Below, piece by piece: positions 1 to 7,104 of a stretch of 11,432 nucleotides of DNA. Made by a program: the position numbers and the translations under genes. Numbering within the stretch: position 1 is the first letter of the stretch; each line of letters opens with the position of its first letter. The notes below the pieces were generated by a model that was not told the origin of the DNA, searched no databases, and saw only the letters and a list, made by a program, of their open reading frames with translations. Location: assembly GCA_017997515.1 (NCBI GenBank), contig JAGOEY010000019.1, positions 4,985 through 16,416 of the forward strand, read 5' to 3'. The DNA is from Burkholderiaceae bacterium. GTDB lineage: Bacteria > Pseudomonadota > Gammaproteobacteria > Burkholderiales > Burkholderiaceae.

Positions 1-677
1 CGCACCAGCGCTGACTCGACACCCGAACTTTCAAACTTTTCCTTGATGCCCTCGGCATCGTCCTTTTTGCCAAACGGGCCCACCCGCACGCGGTACACGG
101 TGCGTCCGGACTGCTCACGCTCGGTCACCTTGGCCTGCCAGCCCATCATGGCCAGTTTGGCGCGCTGCGCTTCGGCCTCTTCCGTCGAACGGAAGGCCCC
201 GGCCTGCACAAAATAGTCAAACGGGTCCACCGTGGCATTGGCTGATTTGGCGCGGGCCAAGTCCCCCAGGGGGTCGGCAGAGGCTGTGGGTTTTGTCTCC
301 ACACGCTCGGTTTTGGCGGCCACCGCCGCACTGGCGGCACGGCCCGGGGCACTGGCTGCCGCGACCGGAGCGCCGGGTTTGGCCGCCACGGCGGCAGGTA
401 CGGGTGGCGTCACACCCTGCACTGCACCAGAGGCCGTGGCCGCAGGCGGGCGGGCGGGGTTTTTGCCATACAGCGGCGAATTCGGGTCCCAGTCCTTGTT
501 CTTGTCGGACTCAACCGCGTCCTGGCTGGCGCCCCGGGTGGCCCCCTTGTTCATGAACGGAACCGGCACCTTGGTCACATACAGTGCCACGGCCAATGCA
601 GCTCCCAGCCCCACCATCGCACCAATGATGAAGCCGATGATGGTCCCACCACGCTGCTGATTTTTCTTTTTTGCCAT
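1..677 (-). CDS. SPOR-domain inner-membrane protein (FtsN-like), 3' end cut by window edge
   Basis: The visible part is 225 residues plus two bases of the next codon. It starts with a short basic cytoplasmic segment (MAKKKNQQRG), followed by one hydrophobic Gly/Ala-rich helix at about residues 11-34, giving an N-in, C-out inner-membrane anchor. Residues about 75-150 are a low-complexity Ala/Pro/Val linker, as expected for a periplasmic tether. From about residue 153 a SPOR domain begins (DYFVQAGAF, later TVYRVRVGPF, then KKDDAEGIKEKF). SPOR domains bind denuded glycan strands of septal peptidoglycan, so a role in cell division or envelope maintenance is likely. The gene lies 11 bases after argS on the same strand, so the two are probably co-transcribed. 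In Burkholderiales, argS is commonly followed by a SPOR gene and then a dsbA-type gene; that third gene is outside the window. Whether this is a true FtsN or only an FtsN-like SPOR protein cannot be told from the sequence. Confidence 0.9.
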   Translation of the reverse strand, partial: MAKKKNQQRGGTIIGFIIGAMVGLGAALAVALYVTKVPVPFMNKGATRGASQDAVESDKNKDWDPNSPLYGKNPARPPAATASGAVQGVTPPVPAAVAAKPGAPVAAASAPGRAASAAVAAKTERVETKPTASADPLGDLARAKSANATVDPFDYFVQAGAFRSTEEAEAQRAKLAMMGWQAKVTEREQSGRTVYRVRVGPFGKKDDAEGIKEKFESSGVESALV

Positions 678-688
678 TGTTGTCTTGC

Positions 689-2395
689 TCACATCCGGGA
701 GGGCGCGGAAACGCCCAAAACCGCCAGGCCATTGTGCAGCACCTGCGCCACGGCAGCGACCAGTGCCAAACGCGCCAGTTTGACGGCCTCGTCGTCCACC
801 AGAATACGCTCGGCGTCGTAGTAGCTGTGGTAGCTGGAGGCCAGCTCACGCAGGTAAAAGGTCACGTCGTGGGGTGCGTTGCCTTCTGCGGCGGCGGTCA
901 GCATGGCGGGGTATTTGGCCAGTGTCAGCATCAGGGCCAGCGCCTGCGGGCCTTGCAGCGGCGACAGATCCACCTCGGTCAGCGCCGCCACATCACCGCC
1001 CCAACTGGCCAGCACCGAGCAGATGCGCGCATGGGCGTACTGCACGTAGTAAACCGGGTTGTCGTTGTTCTGCGCGCGCGCCAGGTCAATGTCGAAGGTG
1101 TATTCGGTGTCAGGCTTGCGGCTCAGCAAGAAGAAACGCACGGCGTCCTTGCTGGTCCACTCGATCACGTCGCGCAGGGTGACGTAGCTGCCCGCGCGTT
1201 TGCTGATCTTGACTTCTTCCTCACCGCGCACCACCCGCACCATGGTGTGCAGCACGTAATCGGGGTAACCCAGCGGAATACCCACACCAGCGGCCTGCAG
1301 CCCGGCGCGCACACGTGCAATGGTGCCGTGGTGGTCGGTGCCCTGGATGTTGACGACCTTGGTGAAGCCACGCTCCCACTTGGCGATGTGGTACGCCACA
1401 TCGGGCACAAAGTAGGTGAACGTGCCGTCTTTCTTGCGCATCACACGGTCTTTGTCGTCGCCGTAGTCGGTGGACTTGAGCCACAACGCGCCGTCCAGCT
1501 CGTAGGTTTTGCCCGCGTCGATGAGTTTTTGCACCGTGGCGGCCACACGGCCGCTGGTGTAGAGGCTGGATTCGAGGTAGTAGTTGTCAAACTTGACCTG
1601 GAACGCCTGTAAATCCAGGTCCTGCTCGTGGCGCAGGTACGCCACAGCGAATTCACGGATCGACTCCAGGTCCTCCACATCACCGCTGGCGGTGGTGCTG
1701 CGGTCGTCGGCGCTGACGGTTTTTTGCGCCTTGAAGTCTTCGGCAATGTCGGCGATGTAGTCACCGTTGTAGAAGGCCTTGCTGGCGGGGTTCTCGGGGT
1801 CGATCGGCCAGCAATCATCCCCGGGTTTAAAACCTTTGGCGCGCAGCTGGGTGCTGTGGGCCAGTGTCTGGATCTGCACCCCGGCGTCGTTGTAATAAAA
1901 CTCGCGCCAGACCTTCCAGCCCTGGGTGGCGTAGAGGTTGCAAATGGCGTCGCCCAGCGCAGCCTGGCGGCCATGGCCCACGTGCAGCGGGCCGGTGGGG
2001 TTGGCGGACACAAACTCGACCAGCACCTGTTCGTCCCGCGCGGGCTGAAAGCCGAACTGCGCCTTGGCCTGCAGCACCTCAAACACCACCTGCTGTTTGG
2101 CGGCGGGTTTAAGTTTGATGTTGATGAACCCCGGGCCTGCGATGTCCACCGCATCCACCCATTGCTGGAATTGCTCTGTTTTTAATAGCGCCTCGCGCAG
2201 CTGCTCCGCCAGCTGGCGCGGGTTTTGTTTCAAAGGTTTGGCCAGTTGCATGGCCACCGTGGTGGCGAGGTCGCCGTGGGCGGCCACCTTGGGGGATTCA
2301 AAAGCGGCCTTGTCGCCGGAGCCAGGGGCAATGTGTTCAAGCCCGGCGGCCAGGGCCGCGAGCAAATCGTGTGTGACTGAGAGCATGGGGGCCAT
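689..2395 (-). CDS. argS: Arginyl-tRNA synthetase
   Basis: Class I aminoacyl-tRNA synthetase that charges tRNA-Arg with arginine in the cytoplasm. It has 568 residues from the chosen start, close to the family length (E. coli ArgS 577). An N-terminal ArgS-specific Add1-type domain (about 1-95) ends in the family phrase [10 protein letters not shown]. The HIGH motif appears as HVGH at residues 138-141 ([19 protein letters not shown]). The KMSKS loop appears as KISKR at 396-400, followed by AGSYVTLRD. The C-terminal helical DALR anticodon-binding domain covers about 450-568 and ends in [15 protein letters not shown]. The start at 2395 (MAPMLSV) has no good Shine-Dalgarno; the second Met at 2386 (MLSVTHD) is equally possible. 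The same frame stays open upstream to 3046, but that stretch is antisense to psiF and is not protein-like. The gene is divergent from psiF and upstream of the SPOR gene. Confidence 0.97.
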   Translation of the reverse strand: MAPMLSVTHDLLAALAAGLEHIAPGSGDKAAFESPKVAAHGDLATTVAMQLAKPLKQNPRQLAEQLREALLKTEQFQQWVDAVDIAGPGFINIKLKPAAKQQVVFEVLQAKAQFGFQPARDEQVLVEFVSANPTGPLHVGHGRQAALGDAICNLYATQGWKVWREFYYNDAGVQIQTLAHSTQLRAKGFKPGDDCWPIDPENPASKAFYNGDYIADIAEDFKAQKTVSADDRSTTASGDVEDLESIREFAVAYLRHEQDLDLQAFQVKFDNYYLESSLYTSGRVAATVQKLIDAGKTYELDGALWLKSTDYGDDKDRVMRKKDGTFTYFVPDVAYHIAKWERGFTKVVNIQGTDHHGTIARVRAGLQAAGVGIPLGYPDYVLHTMVRVVRGEEEVKISKRAGSYVTLRDVIEWTSKDAVRFFLLSRKPDTEYTFDIDLARAQNNDNPVYYVQYAHARICSVLASWGGDVAALTEVDLSPLQGPQALALMLTLAKYPAMLTAAAEGNAPHDVTFYLRELASSYHSYYDAERILVDDEAVKLARLALVAAVAQVLHNGLAVLGVSAPSRM

Positions 2396-2509
2396 TTTAC
2401 GTTTGGGGCAGACGGCGCTGTATTCTTCGTGCGGGCCGTCATCCGCTGGCCCGTGCACGACGTTATAACGGTGATCCTTCACCAGGATTGCACTCCAACC
2501 ACTCTCTTC

Positions 2510-2513
2510 AGGA
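2510..2513 (+). promoter_or_regulatory. Ribosome binding site of the psiF-like gene
   Basis: AGGA lies 8 bases before the ATG at 2522. This supports that start over the upstream in-frame ATG at 2429, whose extension lacks signal-peptide character. The 126 bases between the argS and psiF starts (2396-2521) must hold both promoters. I see a TATAAC hexamer at 2464-2469 but no convincing -35 element for it. Confidence 0.6.
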
Positions 2514-2521
2514 CACACAAC

Positions 2522-2935
2522 ATGAACAAGTTTCTTTCCCTGAGCGCTGCAGCAGCCATGGTTTTTGCGATGGGCGTGGGCCATGCGGCCGATGGGGACG
2601 CCAAGACCAAGCAGCAGAGCAAGATGACGACCTGCAACGCCGACCCCAAGGCCAAGGAACTCAAGGGTGACGAGCGCAAGGCTTTCATGAAGGAATGCCT
2701 GTCCTCCGGCAAACAAGAGAAGCAGCAAACCAAGATGGGCACCTGCAGCACCGAATTCAAAGCCACTGGCAAAGAAGGCAAGGAACGCCAGGCTTTCATG
2801 AAGGAATGCCTGAGCGCTGACAAACCAGCTGCTGCTGCCAAGCCCGCTACAGCGGCGGCCCCGGTCGCCATGGCAGCACCAGCTGCCGCACCGGCCATGC
2901 CCGCAACGCCTGCGGCACCCGCTGCCAAGAAATAA
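2522..2935 (+). CDS. psiF: PsiF-repeat secreted protein
   Basis: A 137-residue exported protein. The signal peptide has a basic start (MNKF), an Ala-rich core and a likely cleavage after GHA at residue 22 (VGHA|ADG). The mature part holds two tandem PsiF repeats. Repeat 1 is about residues 31-62 ([20 protein letters not shown], then AFMKECLS); repeat 2 is about 68-99 ([20 protein letters not shown], then AFMKECLS). Each repeat has two cysteines 21 residues apart (Cys38/Cys59 and Cys75/Cys96), which could form one disulfide per repeat in the periplasm. Residues 100-137 are an Ala/Pro/Lys tail, probably disordered. PsiF was named in E. coli as phosphate-starvation inducible, but its molecular role is unknown. 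No Pho box is visible here, so regulation by phosphate should not be assumed. The gene stands alone, divergent from argS and followed by its own terminator. Confidence 0.9.
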   Translation: MNKFLSLSAAAAMVFAMGVGHAADGDAKTKQQSKMTTCNADPKAKELKGDERKAFMKECLSSGKQEKQQTKMGTCSTEFKATGKEGKERQAFMKECLSADKPAAAAKPATAAAPVAMAAPAAAPAMPATPAAPAAKK

Positions 2936-2957
2936 GTCGCCTTTGCGCGCACCGGAG

Positions 2958-2980
2958 GCCCCGCCCTGGCGGGGCTTTTT
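2958..2980 (+). terminator. Rho-independent terminator of the psiF-like gene
   Basis: A GC-only stem, GCCCCGC (2958-2964) against GCGGGGC (2969-2975), with a CCTG loop and a TTTTTGCTTTCT tract starting at 2976. It lies 22 bases after the psiF stop. It has no A-tract on its left side, so it should work only on the plus strand and not for the convergent marC-like gene, whose stop is at 2986-2988. Confidence 0.9.
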
Positions 2981-2985
2981 GCTTT

Positions 2986-3675
2986 CTACTTGAGTTCTTC
3001 GATCAGCACCGACAAACCTGTCCACATGATCTCGAACCCAATACAAAGCAGAATGAAGGCCGACAAGCGCATCACCACGGTAGTGCCCATCTCACCCATG
3101 AAGCGCAGCAGCCGCCCGGCATAACGGTAGATGAAGTACACACTGACGGCGGTGATCAGCACCCCCAGCGCGGCGGCACTGCCCGAGATCACCCAGTCCA
3201 GCACCTTGCCGTGCTGCTGCGCGCCCAAAGCGATCGAGGCAGCGATAGAGCCGGGGCCGACCGTCAGCGGAAACGTGATGGGGTAGAAGCTGCGCTGGCG
3301 CAGTTCACCTTCGCTCCAGTTGACGGTGTCGGCCTCCGACAGCGTGGTGCGGATGGCGCTGTCGCCATGCTCGGAGCCGTTGTCATGCAGCAAATGCCAG
3401 CCCGTGGCGGCCACCAGCAAACCACCGGCAACCCGCACGATGGGCAGCGACAGCCCAAAAAACGCCAGCACATACGAGCCCACAAAAACCGCCCCCAGCA
3501 GCAGGAAGAGGCAGTTCGTCGCCACGCGCTGGGCCAGCTTGTTGGTGGTGGCGTCGTCCGCACCCTGCGTCATCGACAGGAAGATGGGCGCATTACCCAG
3601 CGGGTTCATGATGGGCAGCAAGGTGATGGGCACCAGCAGCACCGCCTTGAGGAAGATGAGCATCGCAGCGGTCAT
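2986..3675 (-). CDS. MarC-family integral membrane protein
   Basis: A 229-residue, strongly hydrophobic protein of the MarC (UPF0056) family, similar in length to E. coli MarC (221). About six membrane helices are visible, at roughly residues 6-28, 52-74, 76-93, 134-152, 160-184 and 200-226. Two half-repeats carry the family signatures: IMNPLGNAP at 22-30 and [11 protein letters not shown] at 135-145. A polar loop (about 98-130, [20 protein letters not shown]) separates the halves. Despite its name, MarC has not been shown to cause multiple antibiotic resistance, and its transported substrate is unknown. The start at 3675 lacks a strong Shine-Dalgarno; Met5 at 3663 is an alternative. The gene follows the lysR-type gene by 46 bases on the same strand and is convergent with psiF. 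Confidence 0.93.
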   Translation of the reverse strand: MTAAMLIFLKAVLLVPITLLPIMNPLGNAPIFLSMTQGADDATTNKLAQRVATNCLFLLLGAVFVGSYVLAFFGLSLPIVRVAGGLLVAATGWHLLHDNGSEHGDSAIRTTLSEADTVNWSEGELRQRSFYPITFPLTVGPGSIAASIALGAQQHGKVLDWVISGSAAALGVLITAVSVYFIYRYAGRLLRFMGEMGTTVVMRLSAFILLCIGFEIMWTGLSVLIEELK

Positions 3676-3721
3676 GTCTGTCTTGCCCGGATGGTGTGCC
3701 GCAGGCTGTGGGCTTCGGTGG

Positions 3722-4645
3722 TCATGCGGCTGATCTCCAGAAGTCGGGTTGGCTGTAATTATGTTTCAGGAAGTCCATCCACAAACGCACCCGCAGGGCC
3801 AGGTGTTTGCGCTGGGGGAACACCACGTAAATGCCATTCGGCGGCGCGGCAAATTCCTCCAGCACGGCGACCAGGCGGCCGCTGGCGATCTCGGCCTCGA
3901 CCTCCCAGGTGCTGCGCCAAGCGATGCCGTAACCGGCCAGGCACCAGTCGTGTAACACCTGCCCGTCCGAACAGTCGAGCGGGCCCGCTGGCCGCAGGTG
4001 CAGCAGCTCGGTGCTGTCACCCCGCGCCACGGTGAAGGCCCAGCCACGGGTTTGGGATGCGTCACTCGACAAGGTGAGGCAGGCGTGTTTGGCCAGGTCG
4101 GTGGGCTGTTGTGGCGTGCCGTGTTGCTGCAGGTACTGCGGCGTGGCGACACAGATGCGGCGGTTGTCGGCCAGGCGCACGCTGATGAGTGACGAGTCCG
4201 GCAGGTCACCCACCCGCACGGCACAGTCGAAGCCTTCACCGGCCAGGTCCACCACGCGGTCGCTGAGGTTCAGCGACACGGTGACGTCGCGGTGCAGGGC
4301 GTGGAACCGGGGCACCAGCGGGGCCACATGGCGGCGGCCAAACCCGGCCGGGGCGGTGATACGCAGGTGCCCGCTGGCCTTCACACCACCCGCGCTGACA
4401 CTGGCTTCGGCGTTGGCGAACTCCGCCAGCAGGCGCTGGCAGTCTTCCAGGAACGCGCTGCCTTCGTGGGTGAGGGTGATACGCCGCGTCGTGCGCACCA
4501 GCAGCTTCACGCCCAGCCGTTCTTCCAGCGCATCAATGCGCCGGCCCATGATGGCGGGGGCCACACCTTCGGCCTTGGCGGCGGCGGTCAGGCTGCCCCG
4601 GGTGGCCACCGAGACGAAGGATTCAAGCTGTTTAAATTTGGCCAT
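3722..4645 (-). CDS. LysR-family transcriptional regulator
   Basis: A 307-residue DNA-binding regulator. The N-terminal winged helix-turn-helix spans about residues 5-64 (FKQLESFVSVATRGSLTAAA ... RRIDALEERLGVKLLVRTTR). A linker helix follows, then a periplasmic-binding-protein-like effector domain from about 91 (SGHLRITAPAGFGRRHVAPL) to 296. It belongs to the large CrgA/AaeR-type LysR subgroup common in Burkholderiales. The start at 4645 is chosen because the standard LysR N-terminus begins there; an open extension to 4750 would overlap the preceding gene. It begins 10 bases after the stop of the lyase/CoA-transferase fusion gene on the same strand, so it is probably in the same transcript. 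Many LysR regulators control a neighbouring catabolic gene, so it plausibly responds to the substrate of that enzyme; this is inferred from position only. The effector is unknown. Confidence 0.95.
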   Translation of the reverse strand: MAKFKQLESFVSVATRGSLTAAAKAEGVAPAIMGRRIDALEERLGVKLLVRTTRRITLTHEGSAFLEDCQRLLAEFANAEASVSAGGVKASGHLRITAPAGFGRRHVAPLVPRFHALHRDVTVSLNLSDRVVDLAGEGFDCAVRVGDLPDSSLISVRLADNRRICVATPQYLQQHGTPQQPTDLAKHACLTLSSDASQTRGWAFTVARGDSTELLHLRPAGPLDCSDGQVLHDWCLAGYGIAWRSTWEVEAEIASGRLVAVLEEFAAPPNGIYVVFPQRKHLALRVRLWMDFLKHNYSQPDFWRSAA

Positions 4646-4655
4646 GCTGGTGTGC

Positions 4656-6827
4656 TCACTCCGCCGCGTGGGTGATGTGCTGCTGCACCAGGGTTTTGAT
4701 CTGCTCCGCGCTGTACCCCACCTCGTGCAGCAGGCTGCGGGTGTGTTCACCCAACGTGGGCGGCTGCAGGCGGATGCCGGGGCGCTGGCCGCCGAGGGTG
4801 AAGGGCATCAGGGGCACTTTCGACAGGCTGCCGTCGTTCATCCGCACGGGGGCCAGGCCGCCGGTGGCGTTGAGGTGGGGGTCGTCGAACAGGTGCTGCG
4901 GCTGGGTGATGGGCGCGAAGGGCAGCGCGTTGCGCTCAAACACGTCGCTGAGCTCAGCCGCGCTGTAGGCGGCTAGGCGCTCGCGCAGGATAGGCATCAT
5001 CCACGCACGGGCACGCACGCGGTCGTTGTTGGTGGCCAGGCGCGGGTCGGCCAGCAGGTCGTCCAGCGCAAAGGCCTGGCAGAAGATGCTCCATTGTTTG
5101 TCACTCACCGCCGCCAGAAAGATCTGCGCGCCGTCTTTCACGGTGAACACGTCGTACACGCCCCAGGCCGAGATGCGGCTGGGCATCGGGTCGGCGGCCT
5201 GGCCGGTGGCGGCGAACTGCATCATGTGCTGGGCCACCAGGAAGATGTTGTTTTCGAACAGGGCCGACTGCACTTCGCAGCCTTCGCCCGTCAATTCGCG
5301 CTGGCGCAGCGCGGCCATGGCACCGATGGCCCCGAACATGCCACCCATGATGTCGTTCACGCTGGTGCCTGCACGCAGCGGGTCGCCGATGCGGCCGGTC
5401 ATGTAGGCCAGGCCGCCCATCATTTGCACCACTTCGTCGAGTGCAGTGCGGTGGTCGTACGGGCCGGGCAGGAAGCCTTTGTGGCTGACGTAGATGAGGC
5501 GCGGGTTCAGCTTCTTCAGCGTGGCGTAGTCCAGGCCCAGCTTCTGCATGGTGCCGGGTTTGAAGTTCTCGCTGACGATGTCGGCGGTGGCGATCAGCCG
5601 CAGGGCGGCTTCAACCCCGGCGGGTTGTTTCAAGTCCAGCGCAATGCTTTTTTTGTTGCGGTTGAAGGTGGGGAAAAACCCCGCGCCCGAGCCCAGCAGG
5701 CGGCGGGTGTTGTCGCCATCAATCGGCTCGACCTTGATCACCTCGGCCCCCAGGTCGCCCAGCAGCATGCCGCAGGTGGGGCCCATCACCATGTGGGTGA
5801 ATTCGACGACCCGCACACCTGCGTACGGCAGGTGTGCTTCCGAATGCGTGCCCGTGTACGGCAGCGCTGAGGGGGCCGGTGCAGGGCGCACAGCCTGCGG
5901 CTGTTGCCAGTTTTTGGGCAAACCGGCTTCGGGCGTCATGCCGTACACAGGCTCGCCGGGCAGACCTGCCATCAGCGGTTTGCGGGCCGCGATGAGCCGT
6001 TCGAGGTCGATGCCGGTGGCAACCCCCATGGCTTCGAACATAAACACCAGGTCTTCGGTCACCACATTGCCCGAGGCACCAGGCGCATACGGGCAGCCGC
6101 CCAGGCCGCCCAGCGATGCGTCGAAGGTGCGCACGCCCTCTTCATAAGCCGCCAAGCAGTTGGCCAAGCCCAGTCCACGCGTGTTGTGCATATGCGCCGC
6201 ACCCGCCTTGTCGCCCAGCGCGGCACGCAAACGCCGGAACAGGCGACGCACCTGGGCCGGGTTGGCATACCCCACGGTGTCGGACAGGCCCACTTCATCG
6301 GCCCCGGCCTCAGCACACTGCGTAGCCAGCCAGAGCACATCGTCTTCGGGCACCTGGCCCTGCAGCGTGCAGCCAAATGCGGTGGACATGCCCACCTCCA
6401 GCAGCACATGGGGCGCGGTGTCGCGCCGCAGGTCGGCAATGGCGCGCAGCTCGGCCACCATTTCTTCACGGGTCTTGCGCACATTGGCCAGCGAATGGGC
6501 TGCGCTGGCCGACACCGGCATGGTGAGTTTGTGCACCCCTGCGGCCAACGCCGCCTCGGCCCCGCGGCGGTTCGGCACCAGCGCCATCACGGTCAGGCCG
6601 GGCAGGGTGCAGGCGTGGCGCACCACTTCGGCCGCATCGGCCATCTGCGGCAGCAGCCGGGCGGGCACGAAAGATGCAACCTCGATTTCACGCACCCCGG
6701 CGGCATACAGCGCGTCGATCCAGCGCAGTTTGTCGGCCGTGGGCATGGTGGCTTTGACCGATTGCAGGCCGTCGCGCGGGCCGACTTCGCTGATGAGGAC
6801 GGCAGAGGATGAAGGGACTGGAGGCAT
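4656..6827 (-). CDS. Fusion of HMG-CoA-lyase-like enzyme and CaiB/BaiF CoA-transferase
   Basis: One uninterrupted 723-residue reading frame with two enzymes. Residues about 10-305 are an HMG-CoA lyase-type TIM barrel of the DRE-TIM superfamily: GPRDGLQ at 16-22 (catalytic Arg18, metal-binding Asp19), HMH at 212-214 (metal ligands), and the signature GGLGGCPYAPGASGN at 240-254 with catalytic Cys245. Residues about 332-723 are a family III (CaiB/BaiF) CoA-transferase: GVRVVEFTHMVMGP, LGAEVIKVEP, and the nucleophile Asp492 in GTSVNDIMGG. A 27-residue Ala/Pro-rich linker joins them. Each half is close to the length of the free-standing enzymes (about 300 and 390), so this is a true fusion and not a remnant. 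The transferase should put CoA on a hydroxy acid and the lyase should cleave it to acetyl-CoA plus an oxo acid. Candidate substrates are 3-hydroxy-3-methylglutarate or citramalate; the sequence does not decide. It is divergent from glcB and upstream of the LysR gene. Confidence 0.93.
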   Translation of the reverse strand: MPPVPSSSAVLISEVGPRDGLQSVKATMPTADKLRWIDALYAAGVREIEVASFVPARLLPQMADAAEVVRHACTLPGLTVMALVPNRRGAEAALAAGVHKLTMPVSASAAHSLANVRKTREEMVAELRAIADLRRDTAPHVLLEVGMSTAFGCTLQGQVPEDDVLWLATQCAEAGADEVGLSDTVGYANPAQVRRLFRRLRAALGDKAGAAHMHNTRGLGLANCLAAYEEGVRTFDASLGGLGGCPYAPGASGNVVTEDLVFMFEAMGVATGIDLERLIAARKPLMAGLPGEPVYGMTPEAGLPKNWQQPQAVRPAPAPSALPYTGTHSEAHLPYAGVRVVEFTHMVMGPTCGMLLGDLGAEVIKVEPIDGDNTRRLLGSGAGFFPTFNRNKKSIALDLKQPAGVEAALRLIATADIVSENFKPGTMQKLGLDYATLKKLNPRLIYVSHKGFLPGPYDHRTALDEVVQMMGGLAYMTGRIGDPLRAGTSVNDIMGGMFGAIGAMAALRQRELTGEGCEVQSALFENNIFLVAQHMMQFAATGQAADPMPSRISAWGVYDVFTVKDGAQIFLAAVSDKQWSIFCQAFALDDLLADPRLATNNDRVRARAWMMPILRERLAAYSAAELSDVFERNALPFAPITQPQHLFDDPHLNATGGLAPVRMNDGSLSKVPLMPFTLGGQRPGIRLQPPTLGEHTRSLLHEVGYSAEQIKTLVQQHITHAAE

Positions 6828-6878
6828 GGCGGGATTTCTCGGTCGCCCTGGGTGCAGGGCTGAATACTACTATTTTGA

Positions 6879-6916
6879 TAGCTGTTCGCGCATGTGGGAC
6901 GTGCGCTAGATGGCTA
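6879..6916. repeat. Imperfect hairpin repeat of Comamonadaceae intergenic type
   Basis: A 38-base imperfect inverted repeat with a GGG loop: left arm TAGCTGTTCGCGCATGT, right arm ACGTGCGCTAGATGGCTA. It is flanked by TTTT on the left (6873-6876) and AAAA on the right (6916-6919). The left edge TTTTGATAGCTGTT resembles small repeats I recall as frequent between genes in Rhodoferax, Polaromonas and Acidovorax. It lies in the leader side of the fusion gene, 52 bases before its start, so it could form RNA structure in that transcript or act as a mobile REP-like unit. Confidence 0.6.
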
Positions 6917-6926
6917 AAACATACTT

Positions 6927-6943
6927 AATTTTGGCCCAAATTT
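6927..6943. promoter_or_regulatory. Palindrome, possible regulator site
   Basis: TTTGG-C-CCAAA at 6930-6940 is a perfect 11-base odd palindrome; outer AA/TT bases extend it imperfectly to 6927-6943. It sits near the middle of the 277-base region between the divergent fusion gene and glcB, where a shared operator could lie. No known binding site is recognised, so this is only a candidate. Confidence 0.25.
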
Positions 6944-7005
6944 CGGCAATAGCTCCTGCTAGTCCCCCATGATCTGTGCGAAAAAAGCAAAGGTCAAGCT
7001 GGTTT

Positions 7006-7020
7006 AAGTTCATTTAACTT
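7006..7020. promoter_or_regulatory. Inverted repeat upstream of glcB
   Basis: AAGTT-CATTT-AACTT is an inverted repeat. The same bases also form a direct repeat, TTTAAGTT (7003-7010) and TTTAACTT (7013-7020), exactly 10 bases apart, about one helical turn. It overlaps the best -35 candidate of glcB, a suitable place for an operator. No known regulator consensus is recognised. Confidence 0.3.
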
Positions 7021-7041
7021 GCAAAACAGATGCAATACAGT
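7013..7041 (+). promoter_or_regulatory. Weak candidate sigma-70 promoter of glcB
   Basis: TTTAAC (7013-7018), a 17-base spacer and TACAGT (7036-7041) have the right geometry for a sigma-70 promoter, but both hexamers match the consensus poorly. It would give a leader of roughly 55-60 bases before the glcB ATG. The rest of the 6828-7104 gap holds no credible ORF. Confidence 0.22.
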
Positions 7042-7094
7042 AGCCCCATGGCTCCATGCAGCCAAGAGCCTTGTTCACCCCATTCAATTTCTTT

Positions 7095-7098
7095 GGAG
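7095..7098 (+). promoter_or_regulatory. Ribosome binding site of glcB
   Basis: GGAG lies 6 bases before the ATG at 7105. This decides the start against the in-frame upstream ATG codons at 7030 and 7048, which have no such site and would add residues not present in malate synthase G. Confidence 0.75.
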
Positions 7099-7104
7099 CG
7101 CCCC

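Noticed and set aside
671..1612. A 313-residue plus-strand open frame opposite argS
   Set aside because: Antisense to the conserved catalytic and anticodon-binding parts of argS, with low-complexity His/Val/Gly-rich translation.
2396..2521. Pho box upstream of psiF
   Set aside because: Only one loose GTCAT match (around 2438) is visible; the required tandem CTGTCAT-type repeats are absent.
2396..3046. N-terminal extension of argS (651 bases, open in frame on the minus strand)
   Set aside because: It lies antisense to psiF and across its terminator, its translation is low-complexity Gly/Ala/Leu/Arg, and ArgS proteins start near the chosen Met.
5094..6812. Long plus-strand open frames opposite the lyase/transferase fusion (for example 5904-6812)
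   Set aside because: Shadow frames of a high-GC coding gene; the translations are His/Gln/Gly-rich without recognisable domains.
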